Part shown: one piece after another, positions 43,476 through 53,296 of the stretch | Position numbering within the stretch: the first letter of the stretch is position 1 | Layout: the number at the start of each line of letters is the position of its first letter | IMG/VR virus record: IMGVR_UViG_3300036719_005236 | Span: 1-58,729 of that record | Strand: one strand, 5' to 3' | DNA: 58,729 bases | Source of the DNA: a virus | Notes under the pieces: model-generated | The model's input: only the letters and a program-made list of their open reading frames with translations | The model's database searches: none | What the model was told of the DNA's origin: nothing | Program-made: the position numbers and the translations under genes

Positions 43476-43876
43476 CAGGCTGCTATTGGTTGATTATCAA
43501 ATTTAGCGATTGTTATTATCGAACTCATACCTTTGTCACCACTAAAGTTATAGCCTGGATGGGGTTCTGTAAAGTTCTCACGGGAAAACTTAAAAGATGG
43601 CATTTTATCAAGTCTGAATAATCTCCAACCAGGTAGAGGTTGAGAACCTATATATGCCGTGTGGGATGCTCCCGTTCTATCCCAAGCTCTTAAAACCAAA
43701 TTACCCGCCTTTGACCTACCTAAAGCAACTGGTTCGATTTCTCTAATTCCTCGTCCACCAGGTTCATCTCCTTCATAATTTACTATGCAAACAATCTTAT
43801 TATCGATGGCTTTTTTTACATCATCGATTGAAGTTGCTTCAAATAGTAGGGATTTTAGAGATTCTAAAAGTTTCAT
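43475..43876 (-). CDS. WYL-like domain protein, 133 aa
   Basis: Residues 15-95 resemble the WYL domain fold: DDVKKAIDNKIVCIVNYEGD, REIEPVALGRSKAGNLVLRA, and GWRLFRLDKM at the end of the fold. WYL domains usually bind ligands or nucleic acids in bacterial transcription regulators, but here no HTH is attached. Free-standing WYL-like proteins occur in phage structural neighbourhoods. The start overlaps the next upstream stop (TAATG). Function unknown; either a regulator or virion component. Confidence 0.6.
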   Translation of the reverse strand: MKLLESLKSLLFEATSIDDVKKAIDNKIVCIVNYEGDEPGGRGIREIEPVALGRSKAGNLVLRAWDRTGASHTAYIGSQPLPGWRLFRLDKMPSFKFSRENFTEPHPGYNFSGDKGMSSIITIAKFDNQPIAA

Positions 43877-44172
43877 TATACTTCTCCTTCTACTTGATAT
43901 GGTTTGTTAGGTTGGTAAGCATTAAATTTGATGTTCATTTTTCTTTCAAAAACATCTACCGATGTTCCTGCAGCTTCATTGTAAACATCCAAGAATGTTC
44001 CAGTTCCTCTACCAATTGCGTCACCATCACCAACTGCATCAGGATTGGTTGAGGAATATTGGTTTCCTTGTTGGTTGTAATCGTTTTTAACCAAATTTTT
44101 CTTTCTTTCAATTTCTGCGATAGATGTCAATCTATTTACAGGTTGTGAAAAGTCTAAAGGTAATTGTTCCAT
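43876..44172 (-). CDS. hypothetical protein, 98 aa
   Basis: A small polar protein, partly disordered (Asn/Gln/Gly-rich middle, TNPDAVGDGDAIGRGTGTF) with a short ordered C-terminal end (VFERKMNIKFNAYQPNKPYQ). It lies in a chain of closely packed genes with the WYL-like gene (1-base overlap) and the gene at 44176 (3-base gap). No family recognised; a small head- or tail-completion protein is possible. Confidence 0.5.
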   Translation of the reverse strand: MEQLPLDFSQPVNRLTSIAEIERKKNLVKNDYNQQGNQYSSTNPDAVGDGDAIGRGTGTFLDVYNEAAGTSVDVFERKMNIKFNAYQPNKPYQVEGEV

Positions 44173-44175
44173 TTT

Positions 44176-44649
44176 TTACAGAATTTTTGTCATTAGGTCG
44201 TTTATTCTTTTCAAGCTTTCTGTTACTTGAAGGTCATATTTTTCAATGGCTTTTTTCTTAGCATCATCTTTAGATAGATTCATACTTGGATTTGAATTAT
44301 CCATTTTTAATTCTTGATTGTCCATCATACCGGTGTTGTTTCTGATTTGGTTACTTGTCGACAAAGATTGTCTAGCACCTGAGAGGATACTATCAACAAA
44401 TGTTTTCATTTTATTTTCACCATTGAGTATGAAAGGAGCGTCTTGAGGAGTTCCTGTGTAGTTATCAAAAAAATTTTTAATCCTTTTCAATTCAGGATAA
44501 CCTATTGAAACCGCACTTTGTAATCTCTTATTTCTATTAAACCCCTCAGTGTTCGAATCAATACCTTTCAATTTTCCAAAACAAACTTTCATATGATTTC
44601 TCATATCCTGTGGAAAGTCCCAAGATTTGTTATAAAGATTACTGTTCAT
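44176..44649 (-). CDS. hypothetical helical protein, 157 aa
   Basis: Helical, with an ordered first 85 residues (SWDFPQDMRNHMKVCFGKLK, then RLQSAVSIGYPELKRIKNFF) and a polar linker before the final helix VTESLKRINDLMTKIL. The amphipathic last helix is like those ending several T4-like structural proteins. It overlaps the upstream gene by 11 bases. Unrecognised; the context of small coupled genes suggests virion assembly. Confidence 0.5.
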   Translation of the reverse strand: MNSNLYNKSWDFPQDMRNHMKVCFGKLKGIDSNTEGFNRNKRLQSAVSIGYPELKRIKNFFDNYTGTPQDAPFILNGENKMKTFVDSILSGARQSLSTSNQIRNNTGMMDNQELKMDNSNPSMNLSKDDAKKKAIEKYDLQVTESLKRINDLMTKIL

Positions 44650-45475
44650 TTCTAATCAATTTAATAATTTCAGATTTACTAATACCACTCTTTTCAAGTT
44701 GTTTTAGTAAATTTTTGAGATTTTTTCTTATTAATAAAGGTAAATCATCAACTTTATTGAATTTGTCCTTTTTTTGAATATCTGAATCTTTTGATTTACC
44801 AACCAACAAATCCTCCAACATACCCATCATTTTTTGACGTTGAACCTCTGTAATTTTTTTTTCAACCAATCTTTCTTGACCTTTCGAATCTAATTTGGGT
44901 GATTTTCCAAAAGTTGCACATCTTTCTTCAGCATTTTCAACCTCCAACTCATTTTTCATATAAACCACACAATCTTCATATGTCATTCCTGAGACATCTT
45001 CATACCCAAAAGCTCCTGACAAATCCTCTTCACCAAGAGTAATTGTTTCTTCTTTTGATTCACCGTAATAAACTCGATAACCTCTTTGAACAGGATTTCC
45101 GGCCTGTCTTGTTGAAAATATAGTTTGGTCCATAGTTTTTTGTGGTGACATTTTTGGGTCGTGGATTGGTATTTTCGAATTTGCAAATGAACCATCATAA
45201 TCAATTAATTCATCAATTTCTTCTTTTTCAGGTGAGATTTTGTCGATGATTTTTTTAATGTCGGACTTTTTGAATTTTTTCTTTGATTTCATTACTTTTT
45301 CGACAAGTGTTAAAATATTTTTTTCTGACGACAAAGGTAATTGTACAAATTCATCGGTGGTTCTTGCCTCGGTTAGAGTTGAACTTACATTGTAATATAA
45401 ATCAATTGAGCTATCCCTTTTCTTCAAAAAGAAATACGTATCATTTGTATAATATTCAACACCAAACTTAATCAT
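44639..45475 (-). CDS. hypothetical protein, 278 aa, first gene of the long minus-strand block
   Basis: I chose ATG 45475 (MIKFGVEYYTNDTYFFLKKR); a TTG at 45505 would place the promoter box inside the gene. Residues 1-40 look like a small beta domain, followed by Lys/Glu-rich helices (60-95) and a mixed middle with VYYGESKEETITLGEEDLSG and YEDCVVYMKNELE. A C-terminal helix array (LPLLIRKNLKNLLKQLEKSG) follows. No family recognised. TATTTATA on the - strand ends 12 bases upstream, so this gene likely begins the long left-going transcript. Confidence 0.55.
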   Translation of the reverse strand: MIKFGVEYYTNDTYFFLKKRDSSIDLYYNVSSTLTEARTTDEFVQLPLSSEKNILTLVEKVMKSKKKFKKSDIKKIIDKISPEKEEIDELIDYDGSFANSKIPIHDPKMSPQKTMDQTIFSTRQAGNPVQRGYRVYYGESKEETITLGEEDLSGAFGYEDVSGMTYEDCVVYMKNELEVENAEERCATFGKSPKLDSKGQERLVEKKITEVQRQKMMGMLEDLLVGKSKDSDIQKKDKFNKVDDLPLLIRKNLKNLLKQLEKSGISKSEIIKLIRNEQ

Positions 45476-45487
45476 AAGATTTTTTAC

Positions 45488-45515
45488 ATATAAATACCAC
45501 AACAAAAGTATTTAT
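45488..45515. promoter_or_regulatory. divergent late promoter pair
   Basis: The 45-base gap between 45475 and 45521 holds two boxes: TATTTATA on the - strand (45488-45495), ending 12 bases before the - strand ATG, and TATTTAT on the + strand (45509-45515), only 5 bases before the + strand ATG. It appears to be a compact two-way start site; the + strand leader would be unusually short. Confidence 0.45.
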
Positions 45516-45520
45516 CACAT

Positions 45521-48500
45521 ATGGCGTATCAGAACATAAATCAGTATGTATATAATAAGTGGTATTTGAGTCCCGTTAGGGAGGTCACAGATATATCATT
45601 GGCCTCAGATGAGTCCCAATTTAACGAAGAAGTTGTATTTTCAACAGACGTTATTGGTGCCTCGAATGGTAATGTAATGCCAGTCAAAATTGATTTGAAT
45701 TTTTCAGGTTCAAACCAAGGATTCAATTTAATATATCAAAACTATAATTTTGATAATATTTTGATTTCTTCAAACTACTATAATCCATATGACATATCTT
45801 TGGATTGTTTCTCTTCTAAAACTATTTGTGATATTGGTTTAACAGGTACTGACAATGGATTGGTAACAGGTATGACAGGTCAGTCTATCACTTATATGGA
45901 GGGTTTACTTCCATCGGCAGACAAGTTCAACAGATTGGATTATGATAGAAGATTCAAAATGCACCAAGTTACAGGATATACTTGGAATCCAAACGAAAGA
46001 TTTTCAGGTGTTACTGCAGGAACATATTATAACATAGTTTCATACACCGCAAACACAATCGGAACATACCATGAACTTTATGGTGGTTTTTATCAAGGGT
46101 TTTATAAACTGTTTGGATACCCATATGAGGTTTTACCAACAAGATATCCAAAAGGATGGACTGTCGAAATGACCCTGAAACCAAGATTTACTGATGCTTA
46201 CATCCCTCCTGTTGGAGCAACAACTCTAAATGACTATTACCCTGATAATTCAGGTATTTTCTTTTACATGGGAACTCGTGCCGAGAATAAATATTGGCAC
46301 CATGCGGCTGGAGAAAATCCGACAGATTCTGGATATACAAGGGTTACAGAATCTTTGACAGGATTATCCTCTTGTATGTGTTCTACTCTGAATCCTGGGT
46401 ATAGTACAGTTTCTTACACTGAATTTGATTTATCTCAGTCAGGGGTTACAATATCCATTCCAGCGAATTTAAGTTGGTCGGGTGGTGACCAAATTTTAGT
46501 TTACCATGACCCACTACAATATGTTATAGGGACTGTTCTAAACTATAGTGCCTCTACCGGTGAATTACAATTTACAGTAACCAAGAGAGTTGGAAAAGGT
46601 AATTTTCATGCATGGGTTGTAGACCTTCCGGATTACTTAGATTATGCTTTATCTAACTGTGTTTTGGTATATCCACCAACTGGCTATACTGACTATCACA
46701 ACGTTGTTTGTAGTTGTTGTAATCCAAATGTCCAAATACCTTTACCTGAAAGACCTGCTTATTGGGACTCCATCTCAAACGCCTTCGCAATTAAATTTAG
46801 TGGAGACCCACATAATCCAAAAATTTGTGTTAGAACATTAACGTTTACTGGCGACTGCCAACTTTCAGGGTCTTGTGAAACGTTGGGGCCTGAGACTGTA
46901 ACAGGATACTCAATCAATAATTATTGTAGTGATAGGGGTATATATGATGATTGTTCTGGAACTACATTTGACAATATAGAACATTGGGTATTAGTTGACG
47001 CTGTTTTCGAAAGATATTCATGGTTTGATTTCTGTGATTTATATTGGAGAGGGGGGTTAGGTGTAATAACTAATGACATTTACACCGCCACGTCCGCAAA
47101 TAGGTCCATATCACTTATTGAACCACCCATAACTCATGAACAATTAATTCCGCCAAAAGAAGAATATGTTCAATTGAATTATGAATGGTTATTAGAACGA
47201 TTCTATAGAGTTGGTAAGTTAAAACTGTATGTTAATGGAAAACATTTTCAAACTTTTGACGATTTTGAGGAAATAATTCCAAGAGGATTATATGGACATA
47301 AAGAAAATCAAGTTGGAGTCCCATTTAATATTTCTTGGGGTGGAGGTACACAGGGATTACACGAGAATTTGATATTTTCGGCGATTCCAACTACGTTAAT
47401 TAACAATTATATTCAAGACCCTGAGTTATTTCCTGAAAATATTTTAAGTGGAACTAGTTTGAGTGCCTTAACTACAAATATATTAATTGAACAAAATTTT
47501 GCTGGAACTTTTGATGGTGCAATTTCTACATTCCACATGTATGCAAAACCACTTTCAGTTCCTGAAATTCAACACAACGCAAGAATTTTAAGACCAATCT
47601 ATAGTCTTACGAACCCATATTGTTTGGATTGTTCTATTCCTCCAACTCCAAGTAATGCGGCAACCCCGACCCCTACTCCAACGATAACTTCTTCACCAAC
47701 TCTTACACCTTCAAATACCGTAACCCCAACCAAAACAGCGACTAATACGCCGACGCCATCCATAACACCGACTAATACGTCCACACCTCTTGTTACAGAG
47801 TCAAATACTTCAACCCCAACAGAAACACCGACGAACACTCCAACCCCTTCGATAACCACATCTATTACACCAACACCAACAAAAACACCGACTAACACTC
47901 CAACACAAACGGTCACTCCGACTGCAACTGTAACACCTTCGGCAACTCCTTTTGTTCCAACTTGTTTGATATTGTACGATGAAGGGTTTTCATATATTGC
48001 CCAATCTTTAGGTATCCTTAATGGAAAACCATATTGGGAATATTATTTTGGTTATGGGGTTATAGAACTTTACCGTCTATATTGGGACGGAACACAATGG
48101 GTTCAAGAATTGTTGTCAAGTTCAACCATAGTCGCCACAAACCCAAATGGTGTGAATTTTCCAACCCAATTAGATTGGGTTGGGTCAGGATTTTCTTATG
48201 TACATTACACTTCACAACAAGATTGTAATGATTGGTGTATAGACCCTGCTTTAACAGATTATTTATGTTCTGTAAGTGGCACGACCGACAATGGGGATAT
48301 AAACGGGAAAAGGTCATTTACATTTGATATTATCCCTTATGGATTACCACCAACTCCTGTTGGTTATACTTTGTATTGGGATGGAGCACAATGGATACTC
48401 GAGAATGAATTTGGTAGTATCTGTGCCACCTCTTCTTATAACACCTTTGCTCCGCCATCTTATTTCTTATGGTCTTACCCCTCTCCTGCTCCTGTAGATT

Positions 48501-49069
48501 GTGATTGTGTAGATGGAATTTCAGGTGGTTTTTCCGCAGGAGTTTATAGTGGTGAGTGTGACCCATCAATTTCTGGTTTCCTGTTTTGGAGTGGGGATTA
48601 CAATCCAGGTTCTTTACTAACGGAATATAATGTATGGTCACCATTCATCTTAGACGCTAATTTAACGGTGAGTTGTGACGCAATATTCACCACAACAACA
48701 GGAGACCCAATTACTCAAAGTGTTACGATGACAATACCTATTGGTGGATTTTCTGCCAATACATTTACTCAAACAATTGATACTCCTTATGATGTGTTTA
48801 CTCAAGATGTGGTATTCGAGGGTTTTGTAACTAATTTATCTGGTGATTCTGTGTTCACAGGATTCACAATTACTACACAATCAACTTGGGCACCGAGTCC
48901 GTCTAACACACCAACCAATACTCCTACAAATACTGAAACACCAACTCAAACGCCAACCAATACAATAACTCCTACAAATACCGTAACACCAACTCCAAGT
49001 CAGACACCAACACAAACCTCTTCAGAGACTCCAACCCCCACCCCAACAGTAACATCAACACTTCTTTAA
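45521..49069 (+). CDS. Pro/Thr-rich repeat fibre-like structural protein 2 with LamG-like part
   Basis: A 1182-residue probable virion surface protein. Residues 1-700 form an ordered beta-rich region: [20 protein letters not shown], then [20 protein letters not shown] and [20 protein letters not shown]. The latter resembles the end of a concanavalin/LamG-like sandwich. Residues 706-810 are a Thr/Pro-rich linker. Two WDGxQW domains ([12 protein letters not shown] and [11 protein letters not shown]) with paired Cys follow (about 810-1000). A further beta part comes next, and a second Thr/Pro-rich tail (1125-1182) ends in [11 protein letters not shown]. It lies directly upstream of a GlcNAc transferase gene. 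It may carry O-glycans (inference). Confidence 0.75.
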   Translation: MAYQNINQYVYNKWYLSPVREVTDISLASDESQFNEEVVFSTDVIGASNGNVMPVKIDLNFSGSNQGFNLIYQNYNFDNILISSNYYNPYDISLDCFSSKTICDIGLTGTDNGLVTGMTGQSITYMEGLLPSADKFNRLDYDRRFKMHQVTGYTWNPNERFSGVTAGTYYNIVSYTANTIGTYHELYGGFYQGFYKLFGYPYEVLPTRYPKGWTVEMTLKPRFTDAYIPPVGATTLNDYYPDNSGIFFYMGTRAENKYWHHAAGENPTDSGYTRVTESLTGLSSCMCSTLNPGYSTVSYTEFDLSQSGVTISIPANLSWSGGDQILVYHDPLQYVIGTVLNYSASTGELQFTVTKRVGKGNFHAWVVDLPDYLDYALSNCVLVYPPTGYTDYHNVVCSCCNPNVQIPLPERPAYWDSISNAFAIKFSGDPHNPKICVRTLTFTGDCQLSGSCETLGPETVTGYSINNYCSDRGIYDDCSGTTFDNIEHWVLVDAVFERYSWFDFCDLYWRGGLGVITNDIYTATSANRSISLIEPPITHEQLIPPKEEYVQLNYEWLLERFYRVGKLKLYVNGKHFQTFDDFEEIIPRGLYGHKENQVGVPFNISWGGGTQGLHENLIFSAIPTTLINNYIQDPELFPENILSGTSLSALTTNILIEQNFAGTFDGAISTFHMYAKPLSVPEIQHNARILRPIYSLTNPYCLDCSIPPTPSNAATPTPTPTITSSPTLTPSNTVTPTKTATNTPTPSITPTNTSTPLVTESNTSTPTETPTNTPTPSITTSITPTPTKTPTNTPTQTVTPTATVTPSATPFVPTCLILYDEGFSYIAQSLGILNGKPYWEYYFGYGVIELYRLYWDGTQWVQELLSSSTIVATNPNGVNFPTQLDWVGSGFSYVHYTSQQDCNDWCIDPALTDYLCSVSGTTDNGDINGKRSFTFDIIPYGLPPTPVGYTLYWDGAQWILENEFGSICATSSYNTFAPPSYFLWSYPSPAPVDCDCVDGISGGFSAGVYSGECDPSISGFLFWSGDYNPGSLLTEYNVWSPFILDANLTVSCDAIFTTTTGDPITQSVTMTIPIGGFSANTFTQTIDTPYDVFTQDVVFEGFVTNLSGDSVFTGFTITTQSTWAPSPSNTPTNTPTNTETPTQTPTNTITPTNTVTPTPSQTPTQTSSETPTPTPTVTSTLL
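47640..47950 (+). repeat. Thr/Pro-coding repeat tract in fibre 2
   Basis: A degenerate tandem tract of ACNCCN codons encoding [17 protein letters not shown]-like units, similar in type to the long tract in the first fibre-like gene but much shorter. A second short tract ends the gene at about 48895-49066. Confidence 0.8.
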
Positions 49070-49137
49070 GTGGAGGAACTATTGTTGCACAACCAATAAT
49101 TGTTTAATCCTTCATAAGACCTATTTAGGTTGTTTTA

Positions 49138-49182
49138 ATCAAACAATAGTATTCAACTTTTAGATTGTTTAATTATTTTTTT
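49138..49182 (+). terminator. possible terminator hairpin after fibre 2
   Basis: ATCAAACAAT (49138-49147) can pair with ATTGTTTAAT (49164-49173) at 9 of 10 positions over a 16-base loop, followed by a T-rich run. The stem is AT-rich and the loop is long, so this is a weak candidate. It is the only structure I see in the 126-base gap. Confidence 0.35.
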
Positions 49183-49195
49183 GAAAAACTTTTTC

Positions 49196-50443
49196 ATGAA
49201 AATATTTGTGCAAATTGCGGCTTACCGTGACCCCCAACTTATACCAACTATAAAGAATATGTTGGAAAACGCTAAAAGACCAAAGAATTTAAGGTTCGCG
49301 ATAGCGAGACAATTTCATCCTGACGACAAATTTGATGAACTAACAGAATACGAAAAAGATTCACGATTCAGAATTATGAACATTCCTCACGAGGAGTCGA
49401 ATGGTGTCTGTTGGGCTAGAAATTTGACCCAACAATTATATGATGGTGAGGAGTATACTCTTCAAATTGACTCTCATATGAGATTTGCTCCTAATTGGGA
49501 TGATGAAATGATTAAGATGGTTAAACAACTTCAAAAGAAAGGTTATAAAAAACCTCTGTTGACAGGATATGTTTCATCTTTTGACCCCGATAATGACCCA
49601 CAAGCAAGAGTACAGGAACCATGGAGAATGGTTTTTGACAGATTTATTCCTGAAGGAGCCGTATTTTTTCTACCCGAAACTATTCCTGGTTGGAAGGAGC
49701 TAAAAGAGCCAGTACCGGCTCGTTTTTATTCGGCACACTATTGTTTTACTTTGGGACAATTCTCAAATGAGGTACAACACAATCCTGAATATTATTTCCA
49801 TGGTGAAGAAATTTCAATTGCGGCAAGAGCATACACTTGGGGTTATGACTTATTTCACCCTCATAAAACTTTGATTTGGCACGAATACACTCGAAAAGGT
49901 AGAACCAAACAATGGGATGATGATAAACAGTGGGTTGACAAAAATAATCATTCACATTTGACAAATAGGAAACTTTTTGGTATGGACGGTGAGACACAAG
50001 AAGGTCATGATGGTCCATTTGGATTTGGTACGGAAAGAACCCTCAGAGATTATGAAAAATATTCAGGTTTGTTATTCGAAAAAAGAGCTGTCCAACAATA
50101 TACTTTGGAAAAACATTATCCACCTAACCCTTATAATTTTGAATCGGAAGAAGAGTGGAAAAAACATTTTGCATCGGTATTCAAACATTGTATTGATGTT
50201 GGATATTCTTCGGTTCCTGAAACAGACTATGATTTTTGGGTTGTTGCATTCCATGGACCAAATGATGAAACATTGTTCAGAAAAGATGCCGACAAAAATG
50301 AAATTGCTCGTATGAAAAACGACCCTGATGGGTATTGTAAAGTTTGGAGAGAATTCCAAACTGAAACTAAGCCAGTTTATTGGGTTGTGTGGCCTCACTC
50401 AGAATCCAAGGGTTGGTGTGACCGTTTAACAGGTAATTTATAA
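49196..50443 (+). CDS. GlcNAc-transferase, GT60-like (PF11397)
   Basis: I chose ATG 49196 over a TTG at 49181; 415 residues. It matches the family of UDP-GlcNAc:polypeptide GlcNAc transferases: VQIAAYRDPQLIPTIKNMLE at the start, GVCWARNLTQQLYDGEEYTL and LQIDSHMRFAPNWDD with the DSH metal motif. GYVSSFDPDNDP, SAHYCFTLG and FHGEEISIAARAYTWGYDLF follow. In eukaryotes the family adds GlcNAc to hydroxyproline (Skp1) or to Thr in mucin-like proteins. Here it lies immediately downstream of a Thr/Pro-rich fibre gene on the same strand, which suggests that fibre as acceptor (inference). Confidence 0.83.
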   Translation: MKIFVQIAAYRDPQLIPTIKNMLENAKRPKNLRFAIARQFHPDDKFDELTEYEKDSRFRIMNIPHEESNGVCWARNLTQQLYDGEEYTLQIDSHMRFAPNWDDEMIKMVKQLQKKGYKKPLLTGYVSSFDPDNDPQARVQEPWRMVFDRFIPEGAVFFLPETIPGWKELKEPVPARFYSAHYCFTLGQFSNEVQHNPEYYFHGEEISIAARAYTWGYDLFHPHKTLIWHEYTRKGRTKQWDDDKQWVDKNNHSHLTNRKLFGMDGETQEGHDGPFGFGTERTLRDYEKYSGLLFEKRAVQQYTLEKHYPPNPYNFESEEEWKKHFASVFKHCIDVGYSSVPETDYDFWVVAFHGPNDETLFRKDADKNEIARMKNDPDGYCKVWREFQTETKPVYWVVWPHSESKGWCDRLTGNL

Positions 50444-50444
50444 G

Positions 50445-51209
50445 ATGGAAGTTTGTTTTGTTGCGGATTGTCATTATCCAAACTACACAAAAAGACTTAA
50501 ATCCAATCTCCTCCAAACATTTATTGATTTGGAGTTGGATAAATATGGTTTTACTTTTTTGGTATCAACAAACAGACCTGAAGATTTTCAAGACATCGTA
50601 AACGACAAAATACATGTTTTTCATATTGATGAACTAAGAAAAGATTTTCCAATTTCTAAACAATATGAAACTTTACCTGAAGACCCATCAGGAATTTATC
50701 CTGCGGGATTTCATTGGGGCTTGGAGCGTTTTCTTTTGAAAAAGGCTGCTGATATGGGATTCAAATGTGTTGTGAATTTTGACTCAGATGTGATTTTGAA
50801 TAATCTAAAATCGGGGAATAATCTATTGGACTTTTTTAAGAAGAATTATCAACCAAACATAATCATGACCAATCAAGCAACGATGTTGTATCAAAAAGGT
50901 TCAGAGAATGAAATATTTTATTTGCATGACAAGTATATAAATCATTTTGGTTTGGATTTTCAAGATTCTGAATATACAACGATGGACGGTCCGGTAATCT
51001 GTTATATGGGTGAAACTTCAGAGGATTTGCAAAGATATTTTAGAAATTGGAATGAGTTAACTGAATTCAGTTATAAAAAAGAACATGGGTATGGATATGG
51101 TGGTATTGTGTGTGGGATTTGGTCCTTAACAATTCCGATGTCGGGTTTCAAACTTAAATGGAATGAAATGCCGTTCGTACCCCATCACGTTTATTCAGAT
51201 AGGTATTAA
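50445..51209 (+). CDS. putative GT-A-type glycosyltransferase
   Basis: A 254-residue soluble protein with MEVCFVADCHYPNYTKRL at the start and VVNFDSDVILNNL near residue 110, a DxD-type metal motif. The middle has GFHWGLERFLLKKAADMGFK. The C-terminal part (GYGYGGIVCGIWSLTIPMSG) is rich in Gly and aromatic residues. I cannot place it in a numbered family, so the call rests on the DxD motif and on its place between two transferases. It starts one base after the GT60-like stop. Confidence 0.6.
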   Translation: MEVCFVADCHYPNYTKRLKSNLLQTFIDLELDKYGFTFLVSTNRPEDFQDIVNDKIHVFHIDELRKDFPISKQYETLPEDPSGIYPAGFHWGLERFLLKKAADMGFKCVVNFDSDVILNNLKSGNNLLDFFKKNYQPNIIMTNQATMLYQKGSENEIFYLHDKYINHFGLDFQDSEYTTMDGPVICYMGETSEDLQRYFRNWNELTEFSYKKEHGYGYGGIVCGIWSLTIPMSGFKLKWNEMPFVPHHVYSDRY

Positions 51210-51210
51210 T

Positions 51211-52740
51211 ATGTTTAAGATATTAGGAAGAGAATTAGGAGAAAAGGGTTTCTTCGTTAACTTGGATTCATCAATCGATAGATTTGAAGGAATCATGAAA
51301 CAAGTTGATAAATTTGAAATTGAAGGGTTAGAAAAGTTTTCAGCTTTGAGTGACCCTTTAATTCAATTTGCATGCACCAAAAGTCATTTGGGTATTTTTG
51401 AAATTGCAAAAAATGAAGGTTTGGAAACAATCGTTGTTTTGGAAGACGATATGCAGATTTTGGAAAATCCTTATATCGGTTCACAGAAATTTGAATTATC
51501 TGAACAATTGGATAAATTGTTGGTTGATATGAACAATCTTGAATGGGATGTCATTTTATTGGGTTGCAATCCAAAAACCTATTTGATTCCTGTTACAGAA
51601 AATTTATCAGAAAACTATTCAAGTAGTGGTTCATGGGCGTATATCATCAAACGTAAAGCTTATGAATACATTCTTGAAAATTCAAATTATTATAAAGATT
51701 ATATTGCTATTGATGATTGGTTGGCAAAATTGGCTCATAATGGATTCAAAGTATTTGCCACGACACCTCAAATAATTCATCATGGTACAAGTTATCAATC
51801 AACATTACAACCAAGAGGTTTGGTAAATTATACCGCGTGGATTGATGGAAATTGGGAAGGTTATTTATACAAGTTCCTTCAAGGCAGAACCATGAAAGAG
51901 TTGGTAGATGATTATGAATTAGAAAGAGAAATTACAATTGTTGTGGTTGGCCATTTCGTCGAAAACTTTTTATTCTATCTTCGATACCTCCTAAAAACAA
52001 TACCGAAACAATTGGAAAGATGTCGTTTCTTGGTTATCTATGATAACAATCACAACACACAGAACCCATTACCTTTGGAATACTATTTCAAAGACCGTAA
52101 TAAACCAATGAACTACAATATCATTTATTCCAAAACCGGTATTTCTCATAGTATGAAGTTGGCTTTGGAAAATGTTAAAACAAAATATTTTTTATTTTTA
52201 GAACACGATTGGATTTTCTTGGAAAAAAGACCGATTGACTTTGTTAGTTTGAAAAGAGCTTTTGATAATCACAATTTTGTAAATGCGGTGTGGTTTAATA
52301 AAGACGACAATCAATTGAAGGGATTTGAAATTTGTGGAGATAGATTGGGTAACGTTACACCTTATGAACAAGAAGACCGTGTGACCGAATGTGATTTGAC
52401 AAAGACAATACGTTGGTCAAACAATCCTGTGATGTTTAGAAAATCAAAAATGCAAGAATGGTTTGATAAATATATAGATAACGATTCAATCGGTAAAATT
52501 CACCAAGGACAGTATAATGTTGAGGATAATATGATTCGAGTTTATAGACAAACAATTGAAGAAAGTGTTTGGGAAGAAATTAAAGATGATTGGGGAACAT
52601 TTTTACATGGCAAACCAGGTGATTGTGAATTAGTTGGTCACACAGATGGCTCAAGAAGATACCAAACGTCAATTAGAACTATGGCCGAAGATAATGCCGA
52701 TGAATATGTAAAAAATAATCCTTTACCTGAAAATGATTAA
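51211..52740 (+). CDS. two-domain glycosyltransferase (GT25-like plus GT-A)
   Basis: I chose ATG 51211, right after the preceding stop; the in-frame ATG at 51163 lies inside the previous gene. Residues 1-235 resemble GT25 enzymes: GFFVNLDSSIDRFEGI, ACTKSHLGIFEIA, VVLEDDMQIL with the EDD motif, SWAYIIKRKAYEYI and AIDDWL. Residues 245-509 look like a second GT-A domain: ITIVVVGHFVENFLFYLRYL, FLFLEHDWIFLE and NPVMFRKSKMQEW. 509 residues, soluble. It presumably adds two sugars in sequence. Confidence 0.72.
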   Translation: MFKILGRELGEKGFFVNLDSSIDRFEGIMKQVDKFEIEGLEKFSALSDPLIQFACTKSHLGIFEIAKNEGLETIVVLEDDMQILENPYIGSQKFELSEQLDKLLVDMNNLEWDVILLGCNPKTYLIPVTENLSENYSSSGSWAYIIKRKAYEYILENSNYYKDYIAIDDWLAKLAHNGFKVFATTPQIIHHGTSYQSTLQPRGLVNYTAWIDGNWEGYLYKFLQGRTMKELVDDYELEREITIVVVGHFVENFLFYLRYLLKTIPKQLERCRFLVIYDNNHNTQNPLPLEYYFKDRNKPMNYNIIYSKTGISHSMKLALENVKTKYFLFLEHDWIFLEKRPIDFVSLKRAFDNHNFVNAVWFNKDDNQLKGFEICGDRLGNVTPYEQEDRVTECDLTKTIRWSNNPVMFRKSKMQEWFDKYIDNDSIGKIHQGQYNVEDNMIRVYRQTIEESVWEEIKDDWGTFLHGKPGDCELVGHTDGSRRYQTSIRTMAEDNADEYVKNNPLPEND

Positions 52741-53296
52741 TATGAAAAATTTAGAAAAAATTTATAAAGAACACTGTGAAAGATATTCAGACATACAAGA
52801 ACATCTTCCAACATTAAAAAAATACACTGAAGAATGTGAGCACGTAACAGAAATGGGTGTAAGATATGTTGTGTCAACTTGGGCGTTTATGATGGGTAAA
52901 CCTAAAAAATTAATTTCGATGGATATCTTACCCTTGGAACATTTTGATATAAAAACTGAGGATTTAGTTCAAATTGCAAAAGATAACGGAGTTGATTTTG
53001 AATTCATAGTTGCGGATACAACAAAAGTAGAAATTGATGAAACCGATTTGTTATTTATCGATACATGGCATGTGTATCAACAATTAAAAGTAGAACTCGA
53101 AAAACATGGTAACAAGTCAAGAAAATATATCATCATGCACGACACCACTATTTTTGGTGAAGTTGGTGAAGGTCGTGAAGGTTTAGGACTGTGGAAGGCT
53201 ATTGAAGAATTTTTAGAGATTAATCCACATTGGTCGGTTCATGAAAGATACACTAACAACAATGGATTAACTATTCTGAAAAGAAATGGAAATTAA
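52733..53296 (+). CDS. small SAM-methyltransferase-like protein
   Basis: A 187-residue protein with the pattern of a class I methyltransferase-like domain: HVTEMGVRYVVSTWAFMMGK near the N-terminus and KLISMDILPLEHF as strand 2. ADTTKVEIDETDLLFIDTWH (strand 4, Asp motif) and YIIMHDTTIFG at strand 5 follow. The Gly-rich SAM loop is degenerate (EMGVRYVVS), so catalytic activity is uncertain. It overlaps the previous gene by 8 bases; ATG 52742 is an alternative start. It may modify a sugar or act as a decayed homologue. Confidence 0.6.
   Translation: MINMKNLEKIYKEHCERYSDIQEHLPTLKKYTEECEHVTEMGVRYVVSTWAFMMGKPKKLISMDILPLEHFDIKTEDLVQIAKDNGVDFEFIVADTTKVEIDETDLLFIDTWHVYQQLKVELEKHGNKSRKYIIMHDTTIFGEVGEGREGLGLWKAIEEFLEINPHWSVHERYTNNNGLTILKRNGN

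Noticed and set aside
51163-51210. Longer N-terminus for the GT25-like fusion starting at ATG 51163
   Set aside because: It lies within the preceding gene in another frame and encodes residues unlike any GT25 N-terminus; ATG 51211 directly follows the stop.
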